Origin: an uncultured Clostridia bacterium
Lineage (GTDB): Bacteria; Bacillota; Clostridia; Christensenellales; Borkfalkiaceae
NCBI GenBank assembly: GCA_949286835.1
Contig: CASEDP010000004.1
Location: 62,001 to 126,000, forward strand
DNA length: 64,000 bases
Reading direction: 5' to 3'
Shown: piece after piece, positions 24,701 through 32,704 of the stretch
Numbering within the stretch: the stretch's first letter is position 1
Layout: each line of letters opens with the position of its first letter
Translations under genes and position numbers: made by a program
The notes under the pieces: model-generated
Told to the model about the DNA's origin: nothing
The model's database searches: none
What the model saw: the letters and a program-made list of their open reading frames with translations, nothing else

Positions 24701-27517
24701 ATGAAAAAACTGACAAAAATTCTGACCGTTGCAATGGCTTGCGCCATTACATTCGGCGCGGCGGGTTGCGCCAAAGACGTGACCTATGCCGACTACATCA
24801 ACCCTACGGATACGACGGAGACCCCCGCAGGCGATAAGTACGTCGTAAACGTACGCTCTGCAGGCGGGCTTTCGCTGAACGACGTAAAGGTGAGCTTAAA
24901 GCGCGCAGACGGAAGCACGTACAAGACGGGCATATCCAAAGACGGCAAGATAGAGTTTTCCGCCGCGCTCGGCGAATACACCCTCGAAGTGGACGAGAGC
25001 TCGTTGCCCGAAGGATATTACCTTGACGGCACCGTCTACAAGACCAATCCCGACGAGAGAGAGGAAGTTACCATAAAGATACCTTCCAAGGTCATTGACC
25101 AGACGGCATCTTCCTCCACCTCCTACGCCGTGGGCGACATAATAAGGGATTTCGTATTCACCGACTGCACGGGCTATGCCTATAGGTTGAGCGATACCCT
25201 GAAGACCAAAAAAGCCGTGGTTCTGAACTTCTGGTACACGGGCTGCAGCCCCTGCAAGGCGGAGTTCCCCTATATCCAGCAGGCATACACGGCAAACCCC
25301 GATGTGGAGTTCTTCGGCTTCTGCTCGACGCATCAGGGAGATACCAACAAATCCGTTGCGGAATACAAGACAAGCAACGATTTGCCCACACTTCCCCTCG
25401 GCATCGACAATATAGGGCTGGGCAACAACTTCGGCGTCACGGCATACCCCACCACCGTGGTCATTGACAGATACGGGCTAATCGCATACAGGTCGACGGG
25501 CAGCGAACCTTCGCTTTCCTTCTGGACTTCGCTGTTCAGTCAGTTCACCTCCGACAACTATACGCAGAACCCCGAAATCGACGATGACACTTCCAACGAC
25601 GTGGAGCAGGTAAAACCCGACGTTTCGATGCCTGCCTCCTCCGAAATTGAGAAAGCACTCAACAGCGACGGCGTTACGGCAACCTATCGCGCTGACACGG
25701 ACGAATATAGCTGGCCCTGGCTTGTAGGCACCGACGAGGAAGGTCAATACGTATATTCCTCCAACAAGGGCATCGGCAGTTCCTACGCAATACTCATAGC
25801 AAGCGTGAAGATGAAACAGGGACAGCTCCTCTCCTTTGACTATAACGTTAGCACGGAGGTCGGCAACGACTGTCTGTACGCGATAATCGACAACGAGAAC
25901 ATTATCCCCGACGGACTGTCCGGCGACAGCGGCTGGAAAACATACGATTTGTACGTTGCAGACAGGGATAAAGAGATACAGTTGGTATTCACCTACATCA
26001 AAGATGCAGCCGACCCCGATGACGACAGCATAGGCGAGGACGTGGTAAAAATCAGAAATCTCCGCCTTTCCGACGCATCGGAGACAGATACCGCGCTGGA
26101 TGTAATGCGCCCCGCAGCTTTGGGACTCGAAGAGGGTGCAGTTAAATACTCCCACTATATTACCCCCGTCTTGGGCGCAGACGGATATTACCACAAGGAC
26201 AGCGCAAACGGACCGCTCATCTATATGACAATCGACCAGCTTACCCCCTGGAGCGACCTGCATATGAACGGCAACACCTCCGAAAACGACACCGCTGTCT
26301 ACTACAACACTCTGTATTCGATTACCTATAACGAATACTCCAACCAGGCATACGGCGACGAATTTGCCATAAATATAGGCGGAGAGGATATCACGAACGA
26401 CGTACTTGCATTCGTATCCGTATCCCACTATGTCGGCACCGACTACAACCTTATGCCCGTAAACGAAGAGCTTAAGCACTGGGCAGACCTGTTCTGTTCG
26501 GAAAAAGCAAGGGAGCAGAACCGCCCCACATACAGCGAAGAATGGCTGGAATTCTGCTACTACTATGACCACTACGGTCCCGACCACGCAGATACCGACC
26601 ACTGCTACGTCAACTATGACCCCACCGAGGGACTGAGCGTGTTCAACAGCTTCACCGCGGGAGTTAAGGGCATAGATAAAGAAAGCAATAAGACCTACGA
26701 CGCTTCGACCGGCAGGAACTATGTAGACATCGACTATCTCGCAAGCGAGGCAACGAGAGGCGACTATTACAAGCTCGTCGCTCCCGAAACTGGCGTATAC
26801 AGCATCCGCTCCTTCTATGTGGCAGAATCGCCCGAAACGACGCCTTACCTCTTCATCTACGACACGAACAACAGACTGCTCAACGACCCCCAAGCTTTCG
26901 TCCGCGACTTCAACCAGGTTCAGGATGAAACGTACGAAGGCTTTAACGAATATATCTACCTTGAAAAGGGACAGACGATGTTCCTGAGGCTTGCCGTCTA
27001 CTTCAACGAGACGGGCGCGTTCGAGTTTGAAGTAACCTATCACGGCGAGAGCTACTCGACGCTCTTCGACGCGATAACCGACGGCGGTCGCGGCATATAT
27101 GACGAGACGACCAATAAGTTCTACCTTTCGGCTGTCGACGTAGTATATGACAGCGCTACCGACTGCTATTACACCAAAGACAAGAACGGCGAACCCGACT
27201 ACGACGAGCCCATCTATATCAATATGATATACAAGAGCACATTTATGAGCGAGTTCAACGGCACATTGAGCAACGGCGATTCGCTGGAGAACATTATGGA
27301 TGTCGAAGGCTCTTTCATCGGCACGCAAAGGGGCAAGATGTTGACATACCTCCAGGCAGCGACGGATAAACCTGCCGACGACCCCTACTACGGTATGGTA
27401 CGCGCAAACGCCGAAGTCGTATCCCTCATTCAGGACTTCATCAGCACATACGACGGCTTTGAAAACGGCTGGCTTGTATTCGGCTTATATCTCGAACACT
27501 TCGGCGCAGATATATAA
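24701..27517 (+). CDS. Large surface lipoprotein with a TlpA/ResA-like thioredoxin domain
   Basis: The start at 24701 gives a signal peptide with lipobox FGAAGC (Cys23); GAGGACAAAG precedes it. The 938-residue product has, in order: a carboxypeptidase-regulatory-like beta domain (about 45-130), a thioredoxin-like domain (about 145-285) with WYTGCSPCKAEFPY, active-site cysteines at 182 and 185 and the cis-proline in AYPTTVVID, then two copies of an unnamed helical module with an EEL…W..F.YYY pattern, separated by a beta-sandwich starting near APETGVYSIRSF. It should act in thiol-disulfide exchange outside the membrane. A Cys-rich lipoprotein gene follows 24 bases later. Confidence 0.85.
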   Translation: MKKLTKILTVAMACAITFGAAGCAKDVTYADYINPTDTTETPAGDKYVVNVRSAGGLSLNDVKVSLKRADGSTYKTGISKDGKIEFSAALGEYTLEVDESSLPEGYYLDGTVYKTNPDEREEVTIKIPSKVIDQTASSSTSYAVGDIIRDFVFTDCTGYAYRLSDTLKTKKAVVLNFWYTGCSPCKAEFPYIQQAYTANPDVEFFGFCSTHQGDTNKSVAEYKTSNDLPTLPLGIDNIGLGNNFGVTAYPTTVVIDRYGLIAYRSTGSEPSLSFWTSLFSQFTSDNYTQNPEIDDDTSNDVEQVKPDVSMPASSEIEKALNSDGVTATYRADTDEYSWPWLVGTDEEGQYVYSSNKGIGSSYAILIASVKMKQGQLLSFDYNVSTEVGNDCLYAIIDNENIIPDGLSGDSGWKTYDLYVADRDKEIQLVFTYIKDAADPDDDSIGEDVVKIRNLRLSDASETDTALDVMRPAALGLEEGAVKYSHYITPVLGADGYYHKDSANGPLIYMTIDQLTPWSDLHMNGNTSENDTAVYYNTLYSITYNEYSNQAYGDEFAINIGGEDITNDVLAFVSVSHYVGTDYNLMPVNEELKHWADLFCSEKAREQNRPTYSEEWLEFCYYYDHYGPDHADTDHCYVNYDPTEGLSVFNSFTAGVKGIDKESNKTYDASTGRNYVDIDYLASEATRGDYYKLVAPETGVYSIRSFYVAESPETTPYLFIYDTNNRLLNDPQAFVRDFNQVQDETYEGFNEYIYLEKGQTMFLRLAVYFNETGAFEFEVTYHGESYSTLFDAITDGGRGIYDETTNKFYLSAVDVVYDSATDCYYTKDKNGEPDYDEPIYINMIYKSTFMSEFNGTLSNGDSLENIMDVEGSFIGTQRGKMLTYLQAATDKPADDPYYGMVRANAEVVSLIQDFISTYDGFENGWLVFGLYLEHFGADI

Positions 27518-27541
27518 TAAAAATGACGGAGATTTAAAGAG

Positions 27542-28324
27542 ATGAAAAAGATATTCAAGATATTTGCCGCGACTGTGGCAACTTTAACCGCAATATTTGC
27601 CATTTCGCTGTTTGCCGCCTGCGGCAACGGCAGAGATGAGAACACCAATGATCCTGCAACCACCTACTACTTCACGGTTGTGGGCAGCGACGACAAACCC
27701 ATCAACGGTCAGACAGGCGGCAGGGACGGAGGCAAGGTTGCAATACAGATATGCACGGAGATGTGCGTTGACCTTAACCCCCTCGGAGTGACGCTCGGAG
27801 AGGACGGCAAGGTTGCCATAACCCAGAAGCAGGTAAACGAGTTCTTCGGCTCTACGACTGAAGATGTGACCGAATTTGCCTTCCACGCGCTTCACGTTCC
27901 CGGATACGAGGACGACTGTGCGGTAGAAGTAAAGGGCGTTGGCAGCTACACACTGAAACTGACCGTGCCCGTTGCACACGAATGCGAGAGCAAGTGTCCC
28001 TTCTGCGACAAGTGCACGGACGCGACCTGCACCGAAGCAGCCTGCGCGGACAAGTGCGAGGGTCATACCTATAACCTTACGGTTACTCTTCCCGACGGCA
28101 GTGCGGCTTCCAATATGAAGATTACGATAGCTAACGGCGACCGCAAAGCCAACGTAACGTCTGCAAACAACAAGGCGAGCATTGACCTCGTACAGTTTAT
28201 AGCCTACGTGGGCAAGGCTGACAGCTATACAGCCACAATAGAAGTGCCCGGCGGATATACCAAGACGATTACGCTTGACGCAATCAGCGACAACTACAAT
28301 CTGACAATTAACATTGAGGCGTAA
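27542..28324 (+). CDS. Small Cys-rich lipoprotein of unknown function
   Basis: A 260-residue protein with lipobox LFAAC (Cys27). Two beta domains of the kind found in carboxypeptidase-regulatory folds (about 40-145 and 177-260) flank a knot of seven cysteines at about 147-176 (CESKCPFCDKC, then CTEAACADKC). The cysteines could bind metal or undergo oxidation and reduction by the thioredoxin-like lipoprotein encoded just upstream in the same transcript. I do not recognise a named family. Confidence 0.75.
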   Translation: MKKIFKIFAATVATLTAIFAISLFAACGNGRDENTNDPATTYYFTVVGSDDKPINGQTGGRDGGKVAIQICTEMCVDLNPLGVTLGEDGKVAITQKQVNEFFGSTTEDVTEFAFHALHVPGYEDDCAVEVKGVGSYTLKLTVPVAHECESKCPFCDKCTDATCTEAACADKCEGHTYNLTVTLPDGSAASNMKITIANGDRKANVTSANNKASIDLVQFIAYVGKADSYTATIEVPGGYTKTITLDAISDNYNLTINIEA

Positions 28325-28340
28325 TCGACAAGACAATTTA

Positions 28341-28368
28341 AGGCGGCTGCATCTGCAGTCGCCTTTTT
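28341..28368 (+). terminator. Rho-independent terminator of the lipoprotein pair
   Basis: Stem 28341-28351 with 28354-28364 (one G-U type mismatch), followed by TTTTTG. Confidence 0.8.
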
Positions 28369-28460
28369 GTTATGGAGCAAAGTCGCAAGTACATTGCCGA
28401 CCAATGCCCTTGCGCTGCCTTTGCGCAACGGTATCGGCAATAACACGCCATAAACACATT

Positions 28461-28496
28461 GCGCCCCCGGCGAAAGACATCTTTCGCCGGGGGCGC
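28461..28496. other. Perfect 16-bp hairpin between convergent genes
   Basis: Arms 28461-28476 and 28481-28496, loop ACAT. No U-tract on either side, yet it is very stable and could end transcription of the minus-strand redox unit or block read-through. Confidence 0.6.
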
Positions 28497-28527
28497 ATCA
28501 TTTATATCGGATACTTTACCGCAAAAA

Positions 28528-30216
28528 TCAGTTCATTGCCGCCTCTATCGCATCTTTAAGTTCTGTTTCGGAGCAGGCGCCCTGCTTGACGAAATCGATT
28601 ATGCCGTTGGCGTCGAGGACGACGGTCATAGGATATGCGTACTTGCCGCCGAACATAAGGTATGTGCAGGTCTCCTCGGTATCCTGCGCAAATGTCAGCT
28701 CGTAGCTGTTCCAAGCCCTGCCGTTCTTGTCGACATTGCCGTCCAGCCAGGCCTGAACGCCGCCCGAGGGAATTGCCGAATAGCTGTGTACGGCAAACAT
28801 ATTTATTGCGCCGTCATACTCCTCGAATATGCTCTCGAAGTAGGGAAGTTCTGCCTTGCAGGGGTCGCAGTCGGTGTACCAATAGTTTATTACCGTTACC
28901 TTGCCCTTGCACTCGATTGTCGAGAACTCCTTCCACTCGCTCTCCGAATTATACACCTGAAGGGTAAACGTAGGCGCTTTGTCGCCCACTCCGTAGACGA
29001 GCGTGCTCTTTGTCTCCTCTGTTGCGTAGTAGACGAGCGCCGTGATGAGCACGGCGATTGCCAATACCCACGCCACGAACTGAGCCGTAAACGAGCGGCT
29101 TTTGAACTTTGCGCCGAACGCCGACATTGCCGCCTTGAATTTGGAGGGCTTTGCCGCCTGCGCCTCGCCCTCTGCGCCTTCCCCTGCGGTGACGGGGACA
29201 AACTCTGCCCCCTCTGCGGGTGCGGGCATTGCCGCACCCCCGGCATCCCTGACGGGCGCGGCGACGACTACCGCCGCATTGCTTTTGGATATGGACAGGA
29301 GGTCAATCTTCTCGCCCTCTGCCACTGCGGGCTGGGCGACGGGCAAAGTGTTCTTTACGAATATCTTGCTGCCCTTCCAGCTTATTGCCTGCACGGGGCA
29401 GACGGGTATGCACTCGCCGCACTGGATACATTCGTGGTCGCCGACGTGCTTTATGTCCATTTTACAACCCTCTATGCACAGACCGCAGTCGATACACTTG
29501 TTCTTGTCGAGCTTGACCCCGAGGAGCGACAGCCTGCAGAACAGACCGTATATTGCGCCGAGGGGACAGATAAAGCGACAGAACGCCCTGTATATGAATA
29601 CGCACGCGACGACTATTACGACGAGCAGGGCAAACTTCCAAGTAAACAGATATCCCAGCATTGCATAGAAGTCCGAATTCTGTATGTTTGCAAGCAGACT
29701 TACCGCGCCTTCCAACGTGCCCGCGGGGCAGACGTACTTGCAGAACGAGGGAATGCCTGCATATATTATAGGAACGGCAATGAGTATGCCTAAAAGCACA
29801 AATTTGAAGTAGGAAAGGACGCGGGTGAACCTGCTCTTTCTGAGCTTGGGGGAGCGGATTTTATACAAAAGCTCCTGAATTAAGCCGAAGGGGCACAAAA
29901 ATCCGCAGATTACCCTGCCGAGAAGCAGCCCGAACAGTATGAGTATGCCGAATATATACGCGGGCGCCCTTGTGCTGCTCGCCGCGAGCGAGTCCTGCAG
30001 GGCACCGAGGGGGCACGCGCCGATTGCGCCGGGGCAGGAATAGCAGTTCAGCCCGGGTACGCACGCCGTCTTTGTGCTGCCCGTGTATATCTTGCCCGTT
30101 GCAAAGCCCTTTATGTTGGCGTTTGTGAGCAGCGCCGCATAGAGCTGAATGAGCCTCCTCTTTGTGGGCAGGTGATTAACTATCCAATCTTTTACCTTTA
30201 CAAAAAATTTCTTCAT
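28528..30216 (-). CDS. Membrane polyferredoxin fused to a TlpA-like thioredoxin domain
   Basis: A 562-residue protein. The membrane half resembles NapH/NosR-type quinol-linked iron-sulfur proteins: a CYSCPGAIGACPLGALQ block near residue 58, then CGFLCPFG, CKYVCPAG and CRFICPLG between helices. Two ferredoxin clusters follow (CIDCGLCIEGC and CIQCGECIPVC, about 240-275). After an Ala/Pro/Glu-rich linker and a helix (about 380-402) comes a thioredoxin-like domain with WYTDCDPCKAELPY (Cys450 and 453) and the cis-proline in AYPMTVVLD. Electrons could pass from a donor through the clusters to an extracytoplasmic disulfide. One base separates it from the upstream gene. Confidence 0.88.
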   Translation of the reverse strand: MKKFFVKVKDWIVNHLPTKRRLIQLYAALLTNANIKGFATGKIYTGSTKTACVPGLNCYSCPGAIGACPLGALQDSLAASSTRAPAYIFGILILFGLLLGRVICGFLCPFGLIQELLYKIRSPKLRKSRFTRVLSYFKFVLLGILIAVPIIYAGIPSFCKYVCPAGTLEGAVSLLANIQNSDFYAMLGYLFTWKFALLVVIVVACVFIYRAFCRFICPLGAIYGLFCRLSLLGVKLDKNKCIDCGLCIEGCKMDIKHVGDHECIQCGECIPVCPVQAISWKGSKIFVKNTLPVAQPAVAEGEKIDLLSISKSNAAVVVAAPVRDAGGAAMPAPAEGAEFVPVTAGEGAEGEAQAAKPSKFKAAMSAFGAKFKSRSFTAQFVAWVLAIAVLITALVYYATEETKSTLVYGVGDKAPTFTLQVYNSESEWKEFSTIECKGKVTVINYWYTDCDPCKAELPYFESIFEEYDGAINMFAVHSYSAIPSGGVQAWLDGNVDKNGRAWNSYELTFAQDTEETCTYLMFGGKYAYPMTVVLDANGIIDFVKQGACSETELKDAIEAAMN

Positions 30217-30217
30217 A

Positions 30218-31027
30218 TCAGCCCAGCCCTATGCACTCCGTACATATATTTATCGCCTTTATCATAATCGCCCTCGCGTTGCCGTTGAGCGCGCCCCAAA
30301 TTATGAGCGCAACGGCGAGCACGGCGAAAACTATCCTGACCGCCAGCAGGAAACGGGGGTCGGAGATTACCCTTTCCGCAGCCGACTTCTCCCTCTCCCT
30401 CGGCTTGAGCCCGAAGGTAAGCTTCTTTACGGAGGGGAGTATGCTCTTTACGACATACTTTTCATATGCCGCCGCGCCCGCGATTACCGCAAGACCCGCG
30501 AATATGCAGGGGAAAACGTGTTTTGCCATATTGAGCATTTCCGCCGTGACGTCCTTGTTGGGGAAGTTGGCGGGAATTGCGAGATATACGATGCCGTAGA
30601 TTGCCGCAATCGCAAAGAGCGACCACGCCGCAACCCTGAGCGCAAAGATGAGCTTTTTTCCGCGCGCAACCAGCGCAAAATCCTCCTCCAGCCCGTCAGG
30701 AGCGCTGTCGGGCAGGCGCTTTGCAAGGCGCGCATACTGCAAATCTTCTACTATCTTTTTGGGCTTTTCCTTTACGGGAAACACCTCCCACAGCACAAAC
30801 CCCGCGATTATGGCGGCTATCCACAGCCAGAACGCGAGGGATATCTGCGAGAGCGCCTCTGTCACCCTCTCCCGCGTGAACGGGGAAGAACCCGCATAGT
30901 CGGGGGCGGTGCCGCTTATATACAGCGACAGCACTTTCCACAAAAACAGTGCGCCCACAACCAGCGTATACGCCCCGAATATCCACCCGTAATATGTCCT
31001 TACGAGCTTAGGTGTCCTTTCCTTCAT
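30218..31027 (-). CDS. Membrane protein with a C-terminal CD1871A-like CxxC tail
   Basis: A 269-residue protein with about five helices (about 15-33, 62-82, 128-150, 170-190, 230-250). Its last 30 residues, an IIWGALNGNARAIMIKA stretch ending NICTECIGLG, closely resemble the small CD1871A family of CxxC proteins found beside clostridial polyferredoxins, here fused to a larger protein. The cysteines are 262 and 265. Co-transcribed with the polyferredoxin gene, so it probably forms part of the same membrane redox complex. Its substrate is unknown. Confidence 0.75.
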   Translation of the reverse strand: MKERTPKLVRTYYGWIFGAYTLVVGALFLWKVLSLYISGTAPDYAGSSPFTRERVTEALSQISLAFWLWIAAIIAGFVLWEVFPVKEKPKKIVEDLQYARLAKRLPDSAPDGLEEDFALVARGKKLIFALRVAAWSLFAIAAIYGIVYLAIPANFPNKDVTAEMLNMAKHVFPCIFAGLAVIAGAAAYEKYVVKSILPSVKKLTFGLKPREREKSAAERVISDPRFLLAVRIVFAVLAVALIIWGALNGNARAIMIKAINICTECIGLG

Positions 31028-31073
31028 ATATTCCTCTTTATTGCGGCAATGCCGCAGTTTATTGGTGATTTTA

Positions 31074-31103
31074 ATTATACCAAACGCCGCCCGCCAAAGT
31101 CAA
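31074..31103 (-). promoter_or_regulatory. Promoter of the polyferredoxin unit
   Basis: Minus-strand TTGACT (31098-31103), 18-nt spacer, TATAAT (31074-31079). Confidence 0.78.
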
Positions 31104-31123
31104 GAAGTATTGCCTTAATAGGC

Positions 31124-31153
31124 TTGACAAAGCGCGCGGCAGACATTTATAAT
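31124..31153 (+). promoter_or_regulatory. Promoter of the cysteine desulfidase-like gene
   Basis: TTGACA (31124-31129), 18-nt spacer, TATAAT (31148-31153); its -35 is about 20 bases from that of the divergent polyferredoxin promoter. Confidence 0.82.
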
Positions 31154-31192
31154 TTAACGGTAGATATAACCAGATTTTACATCGGAGAAAAT

Positions 31193-32470
31193 ATGGAAGA
31201 AAAACTCTGCGCCGACTATGTGAACATATTAAAAGAAGAACTGCTGCCCGCGATGGGCTGTACGGAGCCCATTGCCGTGGCATATGCCGCGGCGCTTGCC
31301 AAGAGCACTTTGGGCTGCCTGCCCGAAGAGGCGGAGATAACCGTTTCGGGCAATATCTTAAAGAACGTGAAGAGCGTAATAGTCCCCTGCACAGGCGGGC
31401 TTAAGGGCGTTGCCTCGGCAGCGGCAGCGGGCATAATCTCCGGCCGCGCGGAGGACAAGCTGGAAGTTCTCTCCCGCCTCACCGACGAGGACAGAAAGGC
31501 GATTAGGGAATATCTGAAGAGGACAAAAATTTCCGTCCGCCAGAGTTTAAGCGGCTGCATCTTCGACATAGGCATAAGGCTTTCGGCGGGGAGCGATGAG
31601 GCATATGCCCGCATAGAGGGGCACCACACCAACGTCGTAGAGCTGACAAAAAACGGCAAAAAGCTCATCTCCCGCGAGATTGCGGGCGAAAACGCCGACG
31701 AGGGCTTCACCGACAGGAGCGTGCTCTCCGTAAAGGGCATTATAGAGTTTGCGGACAGCGTGGAAATAGAGAAGATTGACGGGGTAATCTCCCGCCAGAT
31801 AGAGTACAACACGGCAATAGCCGAAGAGGGGCTCAAGGGCGACTACGGCGCGAACGTCGGAAAGGTGCTTCTCTCCTCCTTCGGGGACAGCGTGCACAAC
31901 CGCGCGAGAGCGACCGCGGCGGCAGGCTCCGACGCGAGAATGAACGGCTGCTCTCTGCCCGTCGTCATCGTTTCGGGCAGCGGAAATCAGGGGATGTGCG
32001 CCTCCCTGCCCGTCGTCGTATATGCAAAGGAGCTGGGCGCAAGCCGTGAAAAGCTCCTGCGCGCGGTGGCGCTGAGCGACCTTCTGACCGTGCACTTAAA
32101 GACGGGCATAGGCAGGCTTTCGGCATACTGCGGCGCAGTGAGCGCGGGCGCGGGCGCGGGCGCGGGCATAGCCTACCTTTCGGGCGGCGGCTTCGAGGAA
32201 ATTGCCCATACCTTAGTCAACGCCCTTGCGATAACTTCGGGGCTCATCTGCGACGGTGCAAAGTCGAGCTGCGCGGCAAAGATAGCCTCCGCAGTCGACG
32301 CGGGCATAATAGGCTATGAGATGTTCAAGCGCGGCAGCCAGTTCTACGGCGGCGACGGCATACTTGAACACGGCGTAGAGAACACCATAGAGAACGTAGG
32401 CGACCTTGCGAGAATTGGAATGAAAGAGACCGACGAGGAGATTATCCGCCTGATGATTAAGGACCTGTAA
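31193..32470 (+). CDS. cyuA: L-cysteine desulfidase / UPF0597 (CyuA-YhaM) family protein
   Basis: A 425-residue protein starting at the ATG after CGGAGAAAAT. The family, related to the serine dehydratase alpha subunit, carries a [4Fe-4S] cluster and splits L-cysteine into pyruvate, ammonia and hydrogen sulfide. Conserved cysteines are seen in PAMGCTEPIAVAYA (about 17-30), SLSGCIFDIG, RMNGCSLP and CDGAKSSCA. Length fits the family. It is divergent from the redox membrane unit, a neighbourhood consistent with thiol metabolism, though no shared operon exists. Serine or threonine could be alternative substrates. Confidence 0.9.
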   Translation: MEEKLCADYVNILKEELLPAMGCTEPIAVAYAAALAKSTLGCLPEEAEITVSGNILKNVKSVIVPCTGGLKGVASAAAAGIISGRAEDKLEVLSRLTDEDRKAIREYLKRTKISVRQSLSGCIFDIGIRLSAGSDEAYARIEGHHTNVVELTKNGKKLISREIAGENADEGFTDRSVLSVKGIIEFADSVEIEKIDGVISRQIEYNTAIAEEGLKGDYGANVGKVLLSSFGDSVHNRARATAAAGSDARMNGCSLPVVIVSGSGNQGMCASLPVVVYAKELGASREKLLRAVALSDLLTVHLKTGIGRLSAYCGAVSAGAGAGAGIAYLSGGGFEEIAHTLVNALAITSGLICDGAKSSCAAKIASAVDAGIIGYEMFKRGSQFYGGDGILEHGVENTIENVGDLARIGMKETDEEIIRLMIKDL

Positions 32471-32512
32471 GACTGAACGAGGTTAAATATAATTTCCTGA
32501 AGAGAGTTAATC

Positions 32513-32552
32513 GGGCGGCGCCCCGCGCATTATCGCGGGGCGCCGCCTTTTT
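32513..32552 (+). terminator. Rho-independent terminator of cyuA
   Basis: A 14-bp perfect stem (32514-32527 with 32534-32547), loop CATTAT, then TTTTT. Confidence 0.93.
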
Positions 32553-32630
32553 CCATATAAATTTATGCCCGAAAATGAATATTTTGCGCGTAAATTGGCG
32601 CAGACGGCGCAAAAAAATGCAAAAGCCCTA

Positions 32631-32659
32631 TTGAAAAAGGAGACGTTTCATATTATAAT
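32631..32659 (+). promoter_or_regulatory. Promoter of the EF-G-like gene
   Basis: TTGAAA (32631-32636), 17-nt spacer, TATAAT (32654-32659). Confidence 0.82.
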
Positions 32660-32704
32660 GGTAAAAAAGCGGATTTTTATTCCGAGATAAAGGGGAACAC
32701 TAAA

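Noticed and set aside
25478..27328. A 616-codon open frame on the minus strand opposite the TlpA-like lipoprotein gene
   Set aside because: It is a mirror of the strong codon bias of the plus-strand gene: no signal or domain, no ribosome site, and the plus strand has a lipobox, a thioredoxin motif and a promoter.
32513..32552. Possible riboswitch between cyuA and the EF-G-like gene
   Set aside because: The only strong structure is a standard terminator stem with a U-tract.
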